A stretch of DNA of 64,000 nucleotides from Mitsuokella sp047974105. Its GTDB lineage: Bacteria > Bacillota > Negativicutes > Selenomonadales > Selenomonadaceae. Below the pieces are notes generated by a model. That model searched no databases and was not told where the DNA came from. It worked only from the letters and a program-made list of their open reading frames with translations. The translations under genes and the position numbers were made by a program. Every line of letters begins with the position of its first letter. Within the stretch, counting starts at the first letter, position 1. The stretch lies in assembly GCF_047974105.1 (NCBI RefSeq), contig NZ_JBHYRS010000010.1:8176-72175 (forward strand), written 5' to 3'. Below, piece after piece: positions 44,518-53,046 of this stretch.

Positions 44518-44550
44518 GAAGGATAAATCTGCGGATTCTATCCTTCTATT
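44518..44550 (+). terminator. Terminator after the glycosidase gene
   Basis: GAAGGATA (44518-44525) / TATCCTTC (44539-44546), then TATTTG; T-run is short. Confidence 0.6.
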
Positions 44551-44648
44551 TGCATATATTGAGACACAGGGCTGGACGAGTATGTTATAATGGGAAATAG
44601 CAATATTTTTTCCGATTCTTAATTTTTGCGTTTACGAGGTGAATACGC

Positions 44649-46775
44649 TTGCATAAATTCATGAAGAAGGTCGTTGCAGCCGGAATCGCTGCGATGTTCT
44701 TCGCAACGGCTGCCGTTCCAGCCCATGCCATGGACCCCATCCTGCCTTTTCAGGATGTCCAGCGCGGCATGACGGGTACGGCCTATACCGTAGTGGACAG
44801 TTCTGGTGAAATCCGCAGTTTTGATGTCGATATCATCGGCAATATGGATAATGGCAAAGGCTCGACCCGCATGATCATGGCGCGTGCCCGCGGCCCTGTG
44901 ATTGAGCAGGCGGGCGGCATCCTGCAGGGCATGAGCGGCAGCCCTGTCTATGTCAATGGCCGCCTTGTCGGCGCCGTGGCTGCCGGCATCAAGGAAATGA
45001 CGCCGTATACGTTCTTCATCACGCCAATCGAGGACATGATCCCGCTCTGGTCGATGCCGGACAATAAGAATAAGACGCGCCTTAAGACGGTCAATCTCCA
45101 GAAAGTCACGGAGGAACGCAAGAAAGAGGAAGCCAAGGCCAAGGCAGAAGACCGCAAAAAGGCAGAGACGAATGGCAATGCCGTGCTGAACCGCATTATG
45201 GATGTCATTCATGAGGCCGAAGATACCATCTCCGAGACAAAGAAAAAGCAGGAAGCAGTCAAGGCCGAGCCTGAGGCAAAAGATCAAGATAAGGATACGC
45301 AGGCTGCAGACGAAACGAAAGCACAGGACAAAGCTTCCGCAGAAAAAACGGACGAAGCAAAGACTGCAGAAGATGAGGCAGAAGCTGCGGCTGAAATTGT
45401 CACCGATGTAAAAGCTGCCAATACAAAAGAGGCCAAGGGAGCCGCGCTTACGAAGCAGCCAAAGGCTGTCATGTATCTGTCTGGCTTTAATCAGCCGGGC
45501 ATTGACTTCCTGCAGAAAAACGTTCCGCTCGGGCATGATGTCACGTTCCTGCCGATGGGGGTACGCTCCGAAGGTGAGGGCAATACGCTCTACCATGCGA
45601 GCCTGCAGCCGGGCAGTGCCGTCGGTGTCGCCATCGTCTACGGTGATTTCGCTGTCGGTGCCACGGGTACCGTGACAGCGGTCGATGGCAGGAAAATCCT
45701 TGGCTTTGGCCATCCGTTCCTGCATCGCGGCAATGTCAACTACTTCATGACGGATGCCACGGTCGTCGGCACGATCAGCGGCCAGAGCAACGGCATGAAG
45801 ATTGCCAATATCGGCAATATCATCGGCCGCGTCAATCAGGACCGTGAAACCGGCATCGCCGGCACCATCGGCGACTTTCCGACGGTCGTGCCGGTCAAGG
45901 TCCGCGTCAAGGACAATACCCTTGGCCGCACGGATGATTACGGTGCGCGCATTGCCTATGACGAAGACTTCCTGCCGGAGCTCTCGGGTGGCATTGCCTA
46001 TGCTGCCATGTCCAAGACATCGGATACGCTCGCAGGCAGCACGGCCAATGTCCATTTCACGATTCGCACGAATGCAGCGGACGGCGGCAAATTCGAACGC
46101 AGCAATATGTTCTATAATACGGCCGATGTCGGCCAGATTGCCGTCGGCGAAATCATGCAGGCCATGAGCGTCATCTGCTCGAATACGGAGCAGGAATCCG
46201 ATATCGTCGACGTACAGGTCGATGTGCAGATGGAAAATGGCCGCAAGACAGCGTCGCTCATTTCCGCAATTCCGGATAAGAGTGTCGTAAAACCCGGTGA
46301 CCTCGTGAAATTTACGACGACCATCAAGCCGTACCGCCGTGACAAAGAGACGCTCCTGATTCCTTACCGCGTGCCGCTTACAGCCGCAGAGGGGCCATTG
46401 ACTCTTGATATCCGCGGCGGCGGCATCACGCCGGTCACGACGCAGCTCAAGCTCCTGCAGCAGACAGGCGTTGACCTTCTCGCACAGGAAGACAAGACGG
46501 CGACGACAAAGGACAAGCTCCAGAGCCTCAAGCAGGTTGGGCGCAACAATGATATCATCATTGCCCCGGGTGCTTCGGCAGCTGCCCTGACGCCTCAGCA
46601 GCAGCGCAAGGCCCTGCGCGCAGCGCAGAAAGCCGCAGCCGAGGCTCAGAAACAGCGCAAATTCTCGTTCTCGCTGAACAATGCCAAGAAGGAGAATCCG
46701 GGCGAAACGAAATTTACCACGAATTATATCATCGACAATGCCATCCATACGACCCTGCAGGTCGAGAGAAAGTGA
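44649..46775 (+). CDS. SpoIVB-type (S55) peptidase-like exported protein
   Basis: A 708-residue exported protein. N-terminal signal, then an S55-like domain: PFQDVQRGMTGTAYTVV, ARGPVIEQAGGILQGMSGSPVYVNGRLVGAVAAG with the nucleophile-like Ser98 in GMSGSPV. A Lys/Glu/Ala-rich, highly charged insert spans ~150-275, after which the fold resumes (GHDVTFLPMGV, GFGHPFLHRGNVNYFMTDATVV). SpoIVB activates sigma factor processing in sporulators; many non-sporulating Negativicutes keep homologues of unknown role. TTG at 44649 is favoured because GAGGTG lies 8 nt upstream; ATG at 44661 is the alternative. Confidence 0.82.
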   Translation: MHKFMKKVVAAGIAAMFFATAAVPAHAMDPILPFQDVQRGMTGTAYTVVDSSGEIRSFDVDIIGNMDNGKGSTRMIMARARGPVIEQAGGILQGMSGSPVYVNGRLVGAVAAGIKEMTPYTFFITPIEDMIPLWSMPDNKNKTRLKTVNLQKVTEERKKEEAKAKAEDRKKAETNGNAVLNRIMDVIHEAEDTISETKKKQEAVKAEPEAKDQDKDTQAADETKAQDKASAEKTDEAKTAEDEAEAAAEIVTDVKAANTKEAKGAALTKQPKAVMYLSGFNQPGIDFLQKNVPLGHDVTFLPMGVRSEGEGNTLYHASLQPGSAVGVAIVYGDFAVGATGTVTAVDGRKILGFGHPFLHRGNVNYFMTDATVVGTISGQSNGMKIANIGNIIGRVNQDRETGIAGTIGDFPTVVPVKVRVKDNTLGRTDDYGARIAYDEDFLPELSGGIAYAAMSKTSDTLAGSTANVHFTIRTNAADGGKFERSNMFYNTADVGQIAVGEIMQAMSVICSNTEQESDIVDVQVDVQMENGRKTASLISAIPDKSVVKPGDLVKFTTTIKPYRRDKETLLIPYRVPLTAAEGPLTLDIRGGGITPVTTQLKLLQQTGVDLLAQEDKTATTKDKLQSLKQVGRNNDIIIAPGASAAALTPQQQRKALRAAQKAAAEAQKQRKFSFSLNNAKKENPGETKFTTNYIIDNAIHTTLQVERK

Positions 46776-46880
46776 CCGCCCCCTATTGTCAGCAGGTAAA
46801 TATAATGGTACACTGGAAAATGATGCTTAAGACGCAGCGGGAGCAGACGCTGTGTTACTATAGGAGGAAAAGGGACTTAA

Positions 46881-48146
46881 ATGGAAAAGTTGGTTATACA
46901 TGGCGGACGCAGGCTGGAAGGCCGCGTCAAGATCAGCGGGGCGAAGAATGCGGTACTGCCAATCATTGCAGCGACGCTTCTGGGACAGGACACGCCGAGT
47001 CTTCTCGATGAAGTGCCGGCTCTTGAAGACGTGCACACGATCACGGAAGTTCTGCAGAAACTTGGCGTAAAAGCTGAATTCAATCAGGAAAAACACCAGC
47101 TCTTGGTGGACAGTACGGTCATCGGCAGCTGCGAAGCGCCGTATGACCTCGTGCGCAAGATGCGCGCTTCTTTCCTGATCATGGGACCGCTGCTCGCGCG
47201 CTGCGGTCAGGCCAAGATTTCGCTGCCGGGCGGCTGTGCCATCGGCACGCGTCCGATCGACCTCCATCTCAAGGGATTTGAGGCTCTCGGAGCTAAGATC
47301 CGCGTCGGACATGGCTACATTGAAGCTGCAGCTCCGGACGGCCTCAAGGGCGCGAAGATTTATCTCGATTTCCCGAGTGTCGGGGCAACTGAGAATATCA
47401 TCATGGCCGCTTCGATGGCCGAAGGGCAGACGGTCCTTGAGAATCCGGCACAGGAACCTGAAATCGTCGACCTCGCCAATTACCTCAACGTCATGGGCGC
47501 CAAGATCCGCGGTGCCGGCACGAACGTCATCAAGATCGAGGGCGTGCCGAAGCTCACGGGACGTGACTACACGATCATCCCCGACCGCATCGAGGCCGGC
47601 ACCTATATGGTCGCTGCTGCCATGACGCGCGGCGATGTCTACATCGAAAATGCCATCAGCGAGCATCTGAAGCCGGTCATTGCCAAGCTTAAGGAAGCCG
47701 GCGTGACGATTGAAGAGGATGTGAGCGGCATCCGCGTGACCTGTGACCACCGCACGAAGTCGGTCGACATCAAGACGATGCCGTATCCGGGCTTCCCGAC
47801 GGATATGCAGGCTCAGTTCATGGCCATGATGGCCATTTCGGAAGGCACGGGCATGGTGACGGAGACGGTCTTTGAGAACCGCTTCATGCATGTCGATGAG
47901 CTCAAGCGCATGGGCGCAAAAATCAAGATCGATGGCCGCACTTCGATTGTCGAGGGCGTCGAGAAGCTCTATGGCTGTCAGGTCAAAGCCACGGACCTGC
48001 GCGCCGGCGCAGCGATGGTCCTTGCCGGTCTTGTCGCAGAAGGCGAGACGCAGGTCGGCTACATTCATCATATTGACCGCGGCTACGACAATCTCGTCGA
48101 AAAGCTCGTCGGTCTTGGCGCGGATATCTGCCGCGTGGATAAGTAA
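46881..48146 (+). CDS. murA: UDP-N-acetylglucosamine 1-carboxyvinyltransferase
   Basis: A full-length 421-residue MurA, the first committed step of peptidoglycan synthesis. It begins EKLVIHGGRRLEGRVKISGAKNA; the PEP-reactive Cys119 is in SLPGGCAIGTRP, the fosfomycin-sensitive form; GFPTDMQAQFMAMM and LRAGAAMVLAGLVAEG are conserved. TAGGAGG precedes the ATG. Two MurA paralogues are usual in Firmicutes; which this is cannot be told here. Confidence 0.96.
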   Translation: MEKLVIHGGRRLEGRVKISGAKNAVLPIIAATLLGQDTPSLLDEVPALEDVHTITEVLQKLGVKAEFNQEKHQLLVDSTVIGSCEAPYDLVRKMRASFLIMGPLLARCGQAKISLPGGCAIGTRPIDLHLKGFEALGAKIRVGHGYIEAAAPDGLKGAKIYLDFPSVGATENIIMAASMAEGQTVLENPAQEPEIVDLANYLNVMGAKIRGAGTNVIKIEGVPKLTGRDYTIIPDRIEAGTYMVAAAMTRGDVYIENAISEHLKPVIAKLKEAGVTIEEDVSGIRVTCDHRTKSVDIKTMPYPGFPTDMQAQFMAMMAISEGTGMVTETVFENRFMHVDELKRMGAKIKIDGRTSIVEGVEKLYGCQVKATDLRAGAAMVLAGLVAEGETQVGYIHHIDRGYDNLVEKLVGLGADICRVDK

Positions 48147-48162
48147 GCAAGATTTTTTGGAA

Positions 48163-48190
48163 AAGGCTGTTGACAAAACAGCCCTTTTTC
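48163..48190 (+). terminator. Terminator of murA
   Basis: GGCTGT (48165-48170) / ACAGCC (48178-48183) followed by CTTTTTC. Confidence 0.75.
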
Positions 48191-48259
48191 TTTTTTCTTC
48201 ATCTTGGCATTATACAATATAATAGTAGAAATTATACAGAACAGGAGAGAATTGAAATC

Positions 48260-49354
48260 ATGAGCATCATCGAAAAGCCGCTGCAGCTGCAGCATCTGAC
48301 ACTCAAGAACCGCGTCATACGTTCTGCCGTGCACAGTTTCCTGGCAGGCAAGGACGGCTGTATGACGGATGCCGAATACGATATGTACGAAACGCTGGCT
48401 AAAAACGAAGTGGGCCTTATCATCACGGGACACTGCTGCGTTGATCCGCTGGGACGTGCCAATCCGGAACAGGTCAATATCTACAATGATGCTTATGCGC
48501 AGCAGTTCCGCAAAGCTGCAGAAATCGCGCATGCACACGGAGTCCTCTTTATCCCGCAGATCAACCATGCAGGACCGCGCGCGATTGACAACGAGGACCT
48601 TGTCGATGTCGTGGCACGTCCGCTGAAAAAAGGACGCCATGCGCGCGAACTGACCGTTGCAGAGATCCATCATATCGAAACCTGCTTCATTGATGCTGCA
48701 AAACGCATCAAAGAGACTGGCTGCGACGGTGTACAGCTGCATGCCGCCCATTCTTATCTGCTCTCGCGCTTCCTTGACCCCGTGTTCAACCAGCGCACGG
48801 ATGCCTATGGCGGCAGCAGCGAAAACCGCTTCCGCATGGTGGAAGAAATCATCCGCGGCATCAAGGAAACCTGCGGCGAGGATTTCCCTGTGCTCTTAAA
48901 GGTCAATGTGGATACGAAGGACGAGGATGCGGAAGGATATCATGACGAGATGGTCTATCTGCTGCACCGTGCGAAAGAGCTTGGCATCGAGCTCGTCGAG
49001 TTTTCGGGAGCGGACTTCATCAATCAGCCGAAGGATGCAACGCTCTATTATTTCTCGCAGATTAAGCGCCTGAAGGACGAAGTGCCGGAAATGCCCCTGA
49101 GTCTGGTCGGTGGCGTGCGTTCCCTTGATGACATGGAAAAAGTCATTTCTGCAGGCATTGAATGCGTGTCTTTGGGCCGTGCCCTGATTGCCGAGCCTGA
49201 CTTTGTCAAGAAAGAACTTGCCGGCGGCGAAAAGTCCATCTGCGTTTCCTGCAGCCGCTGCTTCGTACTGCCGCATATGCATCCGGGCATCCGCTGCATC
49301 TGGGCCTGGAAGAAGGAGCGTGCCCGCCGGAAGAAGGCTGCGGCAGAGTCTTAA
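48260..49354 (+). CDS. Old-yellow-enzyme-family NADH:flavin oxidoreductase
   Basis: A 364-residue FMN-dependent TIM barrel: LKNRVIRSAVHSFLAGKDG, QINHAGPRA, GVQLHAAHSYLLSRFLDPVFNQR, and SLVGGVRSLDDMEK. The C-terminus has CVSCSRC...GIRC, four Cys positioned like the [4Fe-4S] ligands of the larger 2,4-dienoyl-CoA reductase group, but the protein ends there and lacks the FAD/NAD domain of those ~650-residue enzymes. It would need an outside reductant. Substrate unknown. ATG at 48260 follows GGAGAG. Confidence 0.88.
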   Translation: MSIIEKPLQLQHLTLKNRVIRSAVHSFLAGKDGCMTDAEYDMYETLAKNEVGLIITGHCCVDPLGRANPEQVNIYNDAYAQQFRKAAEIAHAHGVLFIPQINHAGPRAIDNEDLVDVVARPLKKGRHARELTVAEIHHIETCFIDAAKRIKETGCDGVQLHAAHSYLLSRFLDPVFNQRTDAYGGSSENRFRMVEEIIRGIKETCGEDFPVLLKVNVDTKDEDAEGYHDEMVYLLHRAKELGIELVEFSGADFINQPKDATLYYFSQIKRLKDEVPEMPLSLVGGVRSLDDMEKVISAGIECVSLGRALIAEPDFVKKELAGGEKSICVSCSRCFVLPHMHPGIRCIWAWKKERARRKKAAAES

Positions 49355-49398
49355 GAAAATGTGAAAAGACTCTGAAAAGTACATCTTTACTTTACAAG

Positions 49399-49427
49399 TT
49401 GACAACTTTATAACGTAGTGATAATAT
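49399..49427 (+). promoter_or_regulatory. Promoter of cstA with overlapping inverted repeat
   Basis: TTGACA (49399-49404), 17-bp spacer, TAATAT (49422-49427). An 11-bp inverted repeat TACAAACTATC (49427-49437) / GATGGTTTGTA (49477-49487), one mismatch, begins at the -10 edge and could be an operator or a leader helix. Confidence 0.65.
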
Positions 49428-49501
49428 ACAAACTATCCATTAAGTATCCAGTGCAACGGCGCAAAAGGGATTATCAGATGGTTTGTACTCCACTGAGAGA
49501 T

Positions 49502-49547
49502 AAATAAATCCTGAGCGCGCACGTCGCACATCGGGATTTATTTTTTT
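49502..49547 (+). terminator. Leader terminator (attenuator) upstream of cstA
   Basis: AAATAAATCC (49502-49511) / GGATTTATTT (49534-49543) followed by TTTT. It lies downstream of the cstA promoter and 46 bp before the cstA start, an attenuator arrangement; no known riboswitch class recognised in the ~70 nt before it. Confidence 0.65.
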
Positions 49548-49593
49548 ACAATTTTTTTGTATTGTTTTCATTGGGTAGGAAAGAAGGATTCAT

Positions 49594-51270
49594 ATGACAG
49601 GATTAATGCTTGTCGGTATCGCACTTGTCTGGTTTGCCTGTGCGTACCTGTTTTATGGACGCTGGCTGGCCAAAACCTGGGGCATCGACCCCAAGGCGCC
49701 GACGCCGGCTGTGCGCAAAAACGATGGTCAGGATTATGCACCGGCCTCGCGCTTTACGGTTTTCGCTCATCAGTTTTCGTCTATTACGGGTGCAGGCCCT
49801 GTAACCGGCCCGATCATCGCCGCGATGTTTGGCTGGCTGCCGGCCTTCCTCTGGATTCTGATTGGCGGTGCTTTCTTCGGTGCCGTACAGGATTTCACAG
49901 CACTCTATGCTTCCGTCAAGAATGACGGCAAGTCGATGGGCCTTTTGATTGAGCAGTATGTCGGCCGCACGGGCCGCCGCCTGTTCCTGCTGTTCAGCTG
50001 GCTCTTCACGCTGCTCGTCATTGCAGCATTTGCCGATATCATCGCCAAGACGTTCAACGGCTTTGGTCCGAACGGCACGCTGAACACGCCGGGTGCTCAG
50101 GCTGCCACGATTTCGATGCTCTACATCTTCGTTGCCATGGGCTTTGGCATCTTCATCAGCAAGGTCAAACCGTCTGGTGTACTGAAGTTCCTCGTTGCTG
50201 TCGTCCTCGTCATTGCCATGTTTGCCGTTGGCATGCAGTTCCCGCTTTACTTTGATGTACCGACTTGGCGTTATATCGTCTTCGGTTACTGCTTCATCGC
50301 TGCAGTCCTGCCGATGTGGCTGCTCATGGAGCCGCGTGATTATCTGAGTGCATTTCTGCTTCTCGGCATGGTCGCCGGCGGCGTCATCGGCGTTCTCGCT
50401 GCCAACCCATCTGTCAATATGCCGGCCTTTGTCGGTTTTGAAGTCAGCGGCAAACCGCTGTTCCCAATCCTCTTTATCACGATTGCCTGCGGTGCTGTCT
50501 CTGGCTTCCACAGCCTCGTTTCGTCCGGTACGTCTTCGAAGGCTATTTCGAACGAAAAAGATATGCTGCCAGTTGGCTACGGCGCTATGCTCTGCGAATG
50601 CATGCTCGGCGTTGTCGCCCTCGCGATTGCCTGTGCTGCTGCTTCTAACGGCGTCATGGCACAGGGTACGCCGTTCCAGATTTTCGCAAAGGGCATCAGC
50701 GGTTTCTTCACGAATATCTTTGGCCTGCCGGCTGGTTTCTCGGCCTGCTTCATCACGATGTGCGTTTCGGCCCTCGGCATGACGACGATTGACTCCGTTG
50801 CGCGCATTGGCCGCATGTCCTTCCAGGAAATGATCAAGCCGAGCGATGGTGTTGCACCGTCTGCCACGCAGAATTTCCTCATGAACAAGTATTTCTCCAC
50901 GATTCTCACGCTCGTCTTTGCCTATGGCCTCTGCCTTGCCGGCTATATGAATATCTGGCCGCTGTTCGGCGCAGCGAACCAGCTGCTGTCGGCCCTCGTC
51001 CTGATTTCCCTCGCCGTCTTCCTTAAGATGACGAATCGCAAGGGCTGGATGCTCTATGTGCCGATGGTCTTCATGTTCATCGTCACGATGACGGCACTTG
51101 TCATGAGTGTCTATGGCGGCATCACGAAGCTCATGGCTGGCAAATTCCTCATCGGTGTCGACGGCCTGCAGCTCGTCATCGCCATCGCATTGATGATTCT
51201 GGCCTGCCTCGTTGTCAAGCACTGCGGCAAAGAGCTCCTCGAAAAGGGCAATGCCGTTCTTGGCAAATAA
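49594..51270 (+). CDS. cstA: CstA-family transporter
   Basis: A 558-residue polytopic membrane protein with about 15-16 hydrophobic helices. CstA signatures: FAHQFSSITGAGPVTGPIIAAMFGWLPA, GGAFFGAVQDFTALYASVKNDGKSMG, CGAVSGFHSLVSSGTSSKAI and WPLFGAANQLLSAL. Homologues take up pyruvate or peptides under carbon limitation. It follows an attenuator-like leader and is monocistronic. It belongs to the shorter (~550 aa) CstA type. Confidence 0.93.
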   Translation: MTGLMLVGIALVWFACAYLFYGRWLAKTWGIDPKAPTPAVRKNDGQDYAPASRFTVFAHQFSSITGAGPVTGPIIAAMFGWLPAFLWILIGGAFFGAVQDFTALYASVKNDGKSMGLLIEQYVGRTGRRLFLLFSWLFTLLVIAAFADIIAKTFNGFGPNGTLNTPGAQAATISMLYIFVAMGFGIFISKVKPSGVLKFLVAVVLVIAMFAVGMQFPLYFDVPTWRYIVFGYCFIAAVLPMWLLMEPRDYLSAFLLLGMVAGGVIGVLAANPSVNMPAFVGFEVSGKPLFPILFITIACGAVSGFHSLVSSGTSSKAISNEKDMLPVGYGAMLCECMLGVVALAIACAAASNGVMAQGTPFQIFAKGISGFFTNIFGLPAGFSACFITMCVSALGMTTIDSVARIGRMSFQEMIKPSDGVAPSATQNFLMNKYFSTILTLVFAYGLCLAGYMNIWPLFGAANQLLSALVLISLAVFLKMTNRKGWMLYVPMVFMFIVTMTALVMSVYGGITKLMAGKFLIGVDGLQLVIAIALMILACLVVKHCGKELLEKGNAVLGK

Positions 51271-51316
51271 TGAGCCCGGAGTCAAAATCTTGTTTGTATA
51301 ACCCCTGAGTCATAAG

Positions 51317-51373
51317 AAAAGCCACGCTTTATGTTCCGGATAACCGGACAGGCATAAAGCGTGGCTTTTTTCT
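51317..51373. terminator. Bidirectional terminator, cstA / alcohol dehydrogenase
   Basis: A 17-bp perfect stem AAAAGCCACGCTTTATG / CATAAAGCGTGGCTTTT, with an inner CCGG/CCGG pair in the loop. Confidence 0.93.
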
Positions 51374-51406
51374 ATTTTATTTTACTACATAGACTGCAGG
51401 GGATTT

Positions 51407-52594
51407 TTATTCTTTATTGGCGAGCTTGTAGATGGCGAAGGCGTCTTTGCGGGTCAGCGGATGGAAGGTGCCGAGTCTCTTGGTATCCTTGGCCGTGGCG
51501 AGGCTGGCGAGACTGTAGAGCTCGCTGTCGCTGAGGTGTGCGCCGAGCAGCTCCGGAAGGCTTGTCGGCACGCCGAGATTCTTGAAGTACGTGACCATCA
51601 TTTCGATGCCGAGCTCAGCGCGCTCTTCATCCGTGCCGTCCGTGATGCCAAAGATGCGCTGGGCGAATTTGGCAAAGCGGGCCGGGTTGTCCTTGTAGAT
51701 GTATTTGGCCCAGGAGCCCCAGAGGGCGGATAAGGAAGCACCGTGCGTGGCGTCAAAGCGGGCGCTGAGTTCATGGCCGAGTTTGTGGACGGAAAAATCC
51801 TTGTGGCGGCCGAGTCCCGTGAGGTCCGAGTGCGAAACGCTGCCGCACCACATGATCTCGCTCATGGCATCGTAGTCTTCCTGGTTTTCGACAGCCGTCT
51901 TAGATGTTTCCATGACCGTCTTAATCAGGGATTCTGCGACGCGGTCCGTAAAGGCATTTTCCTCTTTGTCGCAGGTGAAGTAGCGTTCGAGTGTGTGCAT
52001 GAGGATATCGGCAATGCCGCAGACGAGCTGTTTTTTCGGCACGGTGAACGTCAGCTCCGGATTCATGAAGGCGAGGGCAGGGCGGTTTAAAGGGCTGCTC
52101 AGTCCGACTTTGCGCATGGTGTCCTCGTTCGTCAGCACGGACGAATCACTCGTCTCGCTGCCTGCGGCGGCAATGGTCAGCACGGAGCCGAACATCATGG
52201 TCTTTTCGAGTTTGGCACGTCCCGACCAGAAATCCCAGACATCGATGCCGGGATTGGCCGTGCCGTGGGCGATGGCTTTGGCTGAGTCGATGACGCTGCC
52301 GCCGCCGACGGCAAGGATGAAATTGGCTTTGAAGGCAAGTGCCTCGCGGATGCCCTCGCGCACGAGTGCAACGCGCGGATTCGGCTGGACACCCCCGAGC
52401 ACCTGGAAAGCCAGACCATTCGAGGTCAGCTGGCATTCGATGCGGGAAAGCAGGCCGCTTTTGACGACACTGCCGCCGCCGTAGACGATAAAGACGCGGC
52501 TGGCCCCGTATTCACGCAGTTTTTCTGCGACCTGGTCTTCTGCATGGCGGCCGAAGATGATTTCGGTCGGCATTTTGAAATTAAAACTCTGCAT
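51407..52594 (-). CDS. Iron-containing alcohol dehydrogenase
   Basis: A 395-residue group III alcohol dehydrogenase. NAD(P) site AVGGGSVIDSAKAIAHG; metal-ligand regions ADILMHTLERYF and GHELSARFDATHGASLSALW. The N-terminus FNFKMPTEIIFGRHAEDQV and overall pattern are closest to the butanol dehydrogenase/YqdH type acting on aldehydes from C2 up. ATG at 52594 follows AGGAGG; a longer frame to 52645 is not needed. Confidence 0.92.
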   Translation of the reverse strand: MQSFNFKMPTEIIFGRHAEDQVAEKLREYGASRVFIVYGGGSVVKSGLLSRIECQLTSNGLAFQVLGGVQPNPRVALVREGIREALAFKANFILAVGGGSVIDSAKAIAHGTANPGIDVWDFWSGRAKLEKTMMFGSVLTIAAAGSETSDSSVLTNEDTMRKVGLSSPLNRPALAFMNPELTFTVPKKQLVCGIADILMHTLERYFTCDKEENAFTDRVAESLIKTVMETSKTAVENQEDYDAMSEIMWCGSVSHSDLTGLGRHKDFSVHKLGHELSARFDATHGASLSALWGSWAKYIYKDNPARFAKFAQRIFGITDGTDEERAELGIEMMVTYFKNLGVPTSLPELLGAHLSDSELYSLASLATAKDTKRLGTFHPLTRKDAFAIYKLANKE

Positions 52595-52839
52595 AGTACA
52601 GCCTCCTAATAATGTATGAAATTGCGAGAATGATTTCTGTATCATATATTAGCGTTGTGCCGCTAAAATCCTGCTTATCTATATTTTTTGTACATCTTTA
52701 TATTGTATACATTTATAAATTTACAATATCTCTGGATTTTTGATAAAATATCTGTTATGATGTAAAAGTATATGGCGCAAGAAACATAGTTACTATGCAT
52801 TATTCATATAAAACTGTGTCATCTTCAGGAGGGAATATC

Positions 52840-53046
52840 ATGAAGTCAGAGATCACCATCAAGACGGTGCGCTGCAAGGGCTGCGGCATCTGCGCAGCTT
52901 TCTGCCCGAAGTCTGTGCTGGCTGTCAGCGAGCTTGGCAAGATACAGGTTGTCAATGGCGAAGCATGCATCGGCTGCGGCCAGTGCGAGCTGCGCTGCCC
53001 GGATTATGCAATTTTTGTGGATAAAGTCAAGGAGGCAGCACAATGA
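52840..53046 (+). CDS. korD: 2-oxoacid:ferredoxin oxidoreductase, delta (ferredoxin-like) subunit
   Basis: A 68-residue protein with two [4Fe-4S] motifs, CKGCGICAAFCPKSV and CIGCGQCELRCPDYA. First gene of korDABC; it passes electrons from the catalytic subunits to ferredoxin. ATG at 52840 follows AGGAGGG. Its stop overlaps the next start by four bases. The ~245-bp region upstream is AT-rich; a TGATAAAAT sequence near 52741 may be part of its promoter. Confidence 0.93.
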   Translation: MKSEITIKTVRCKGCGICAAFCPKSVLAVSELGKIQVVNGEACIGCGQCELRCPDYAIFVDKVKEAAQ

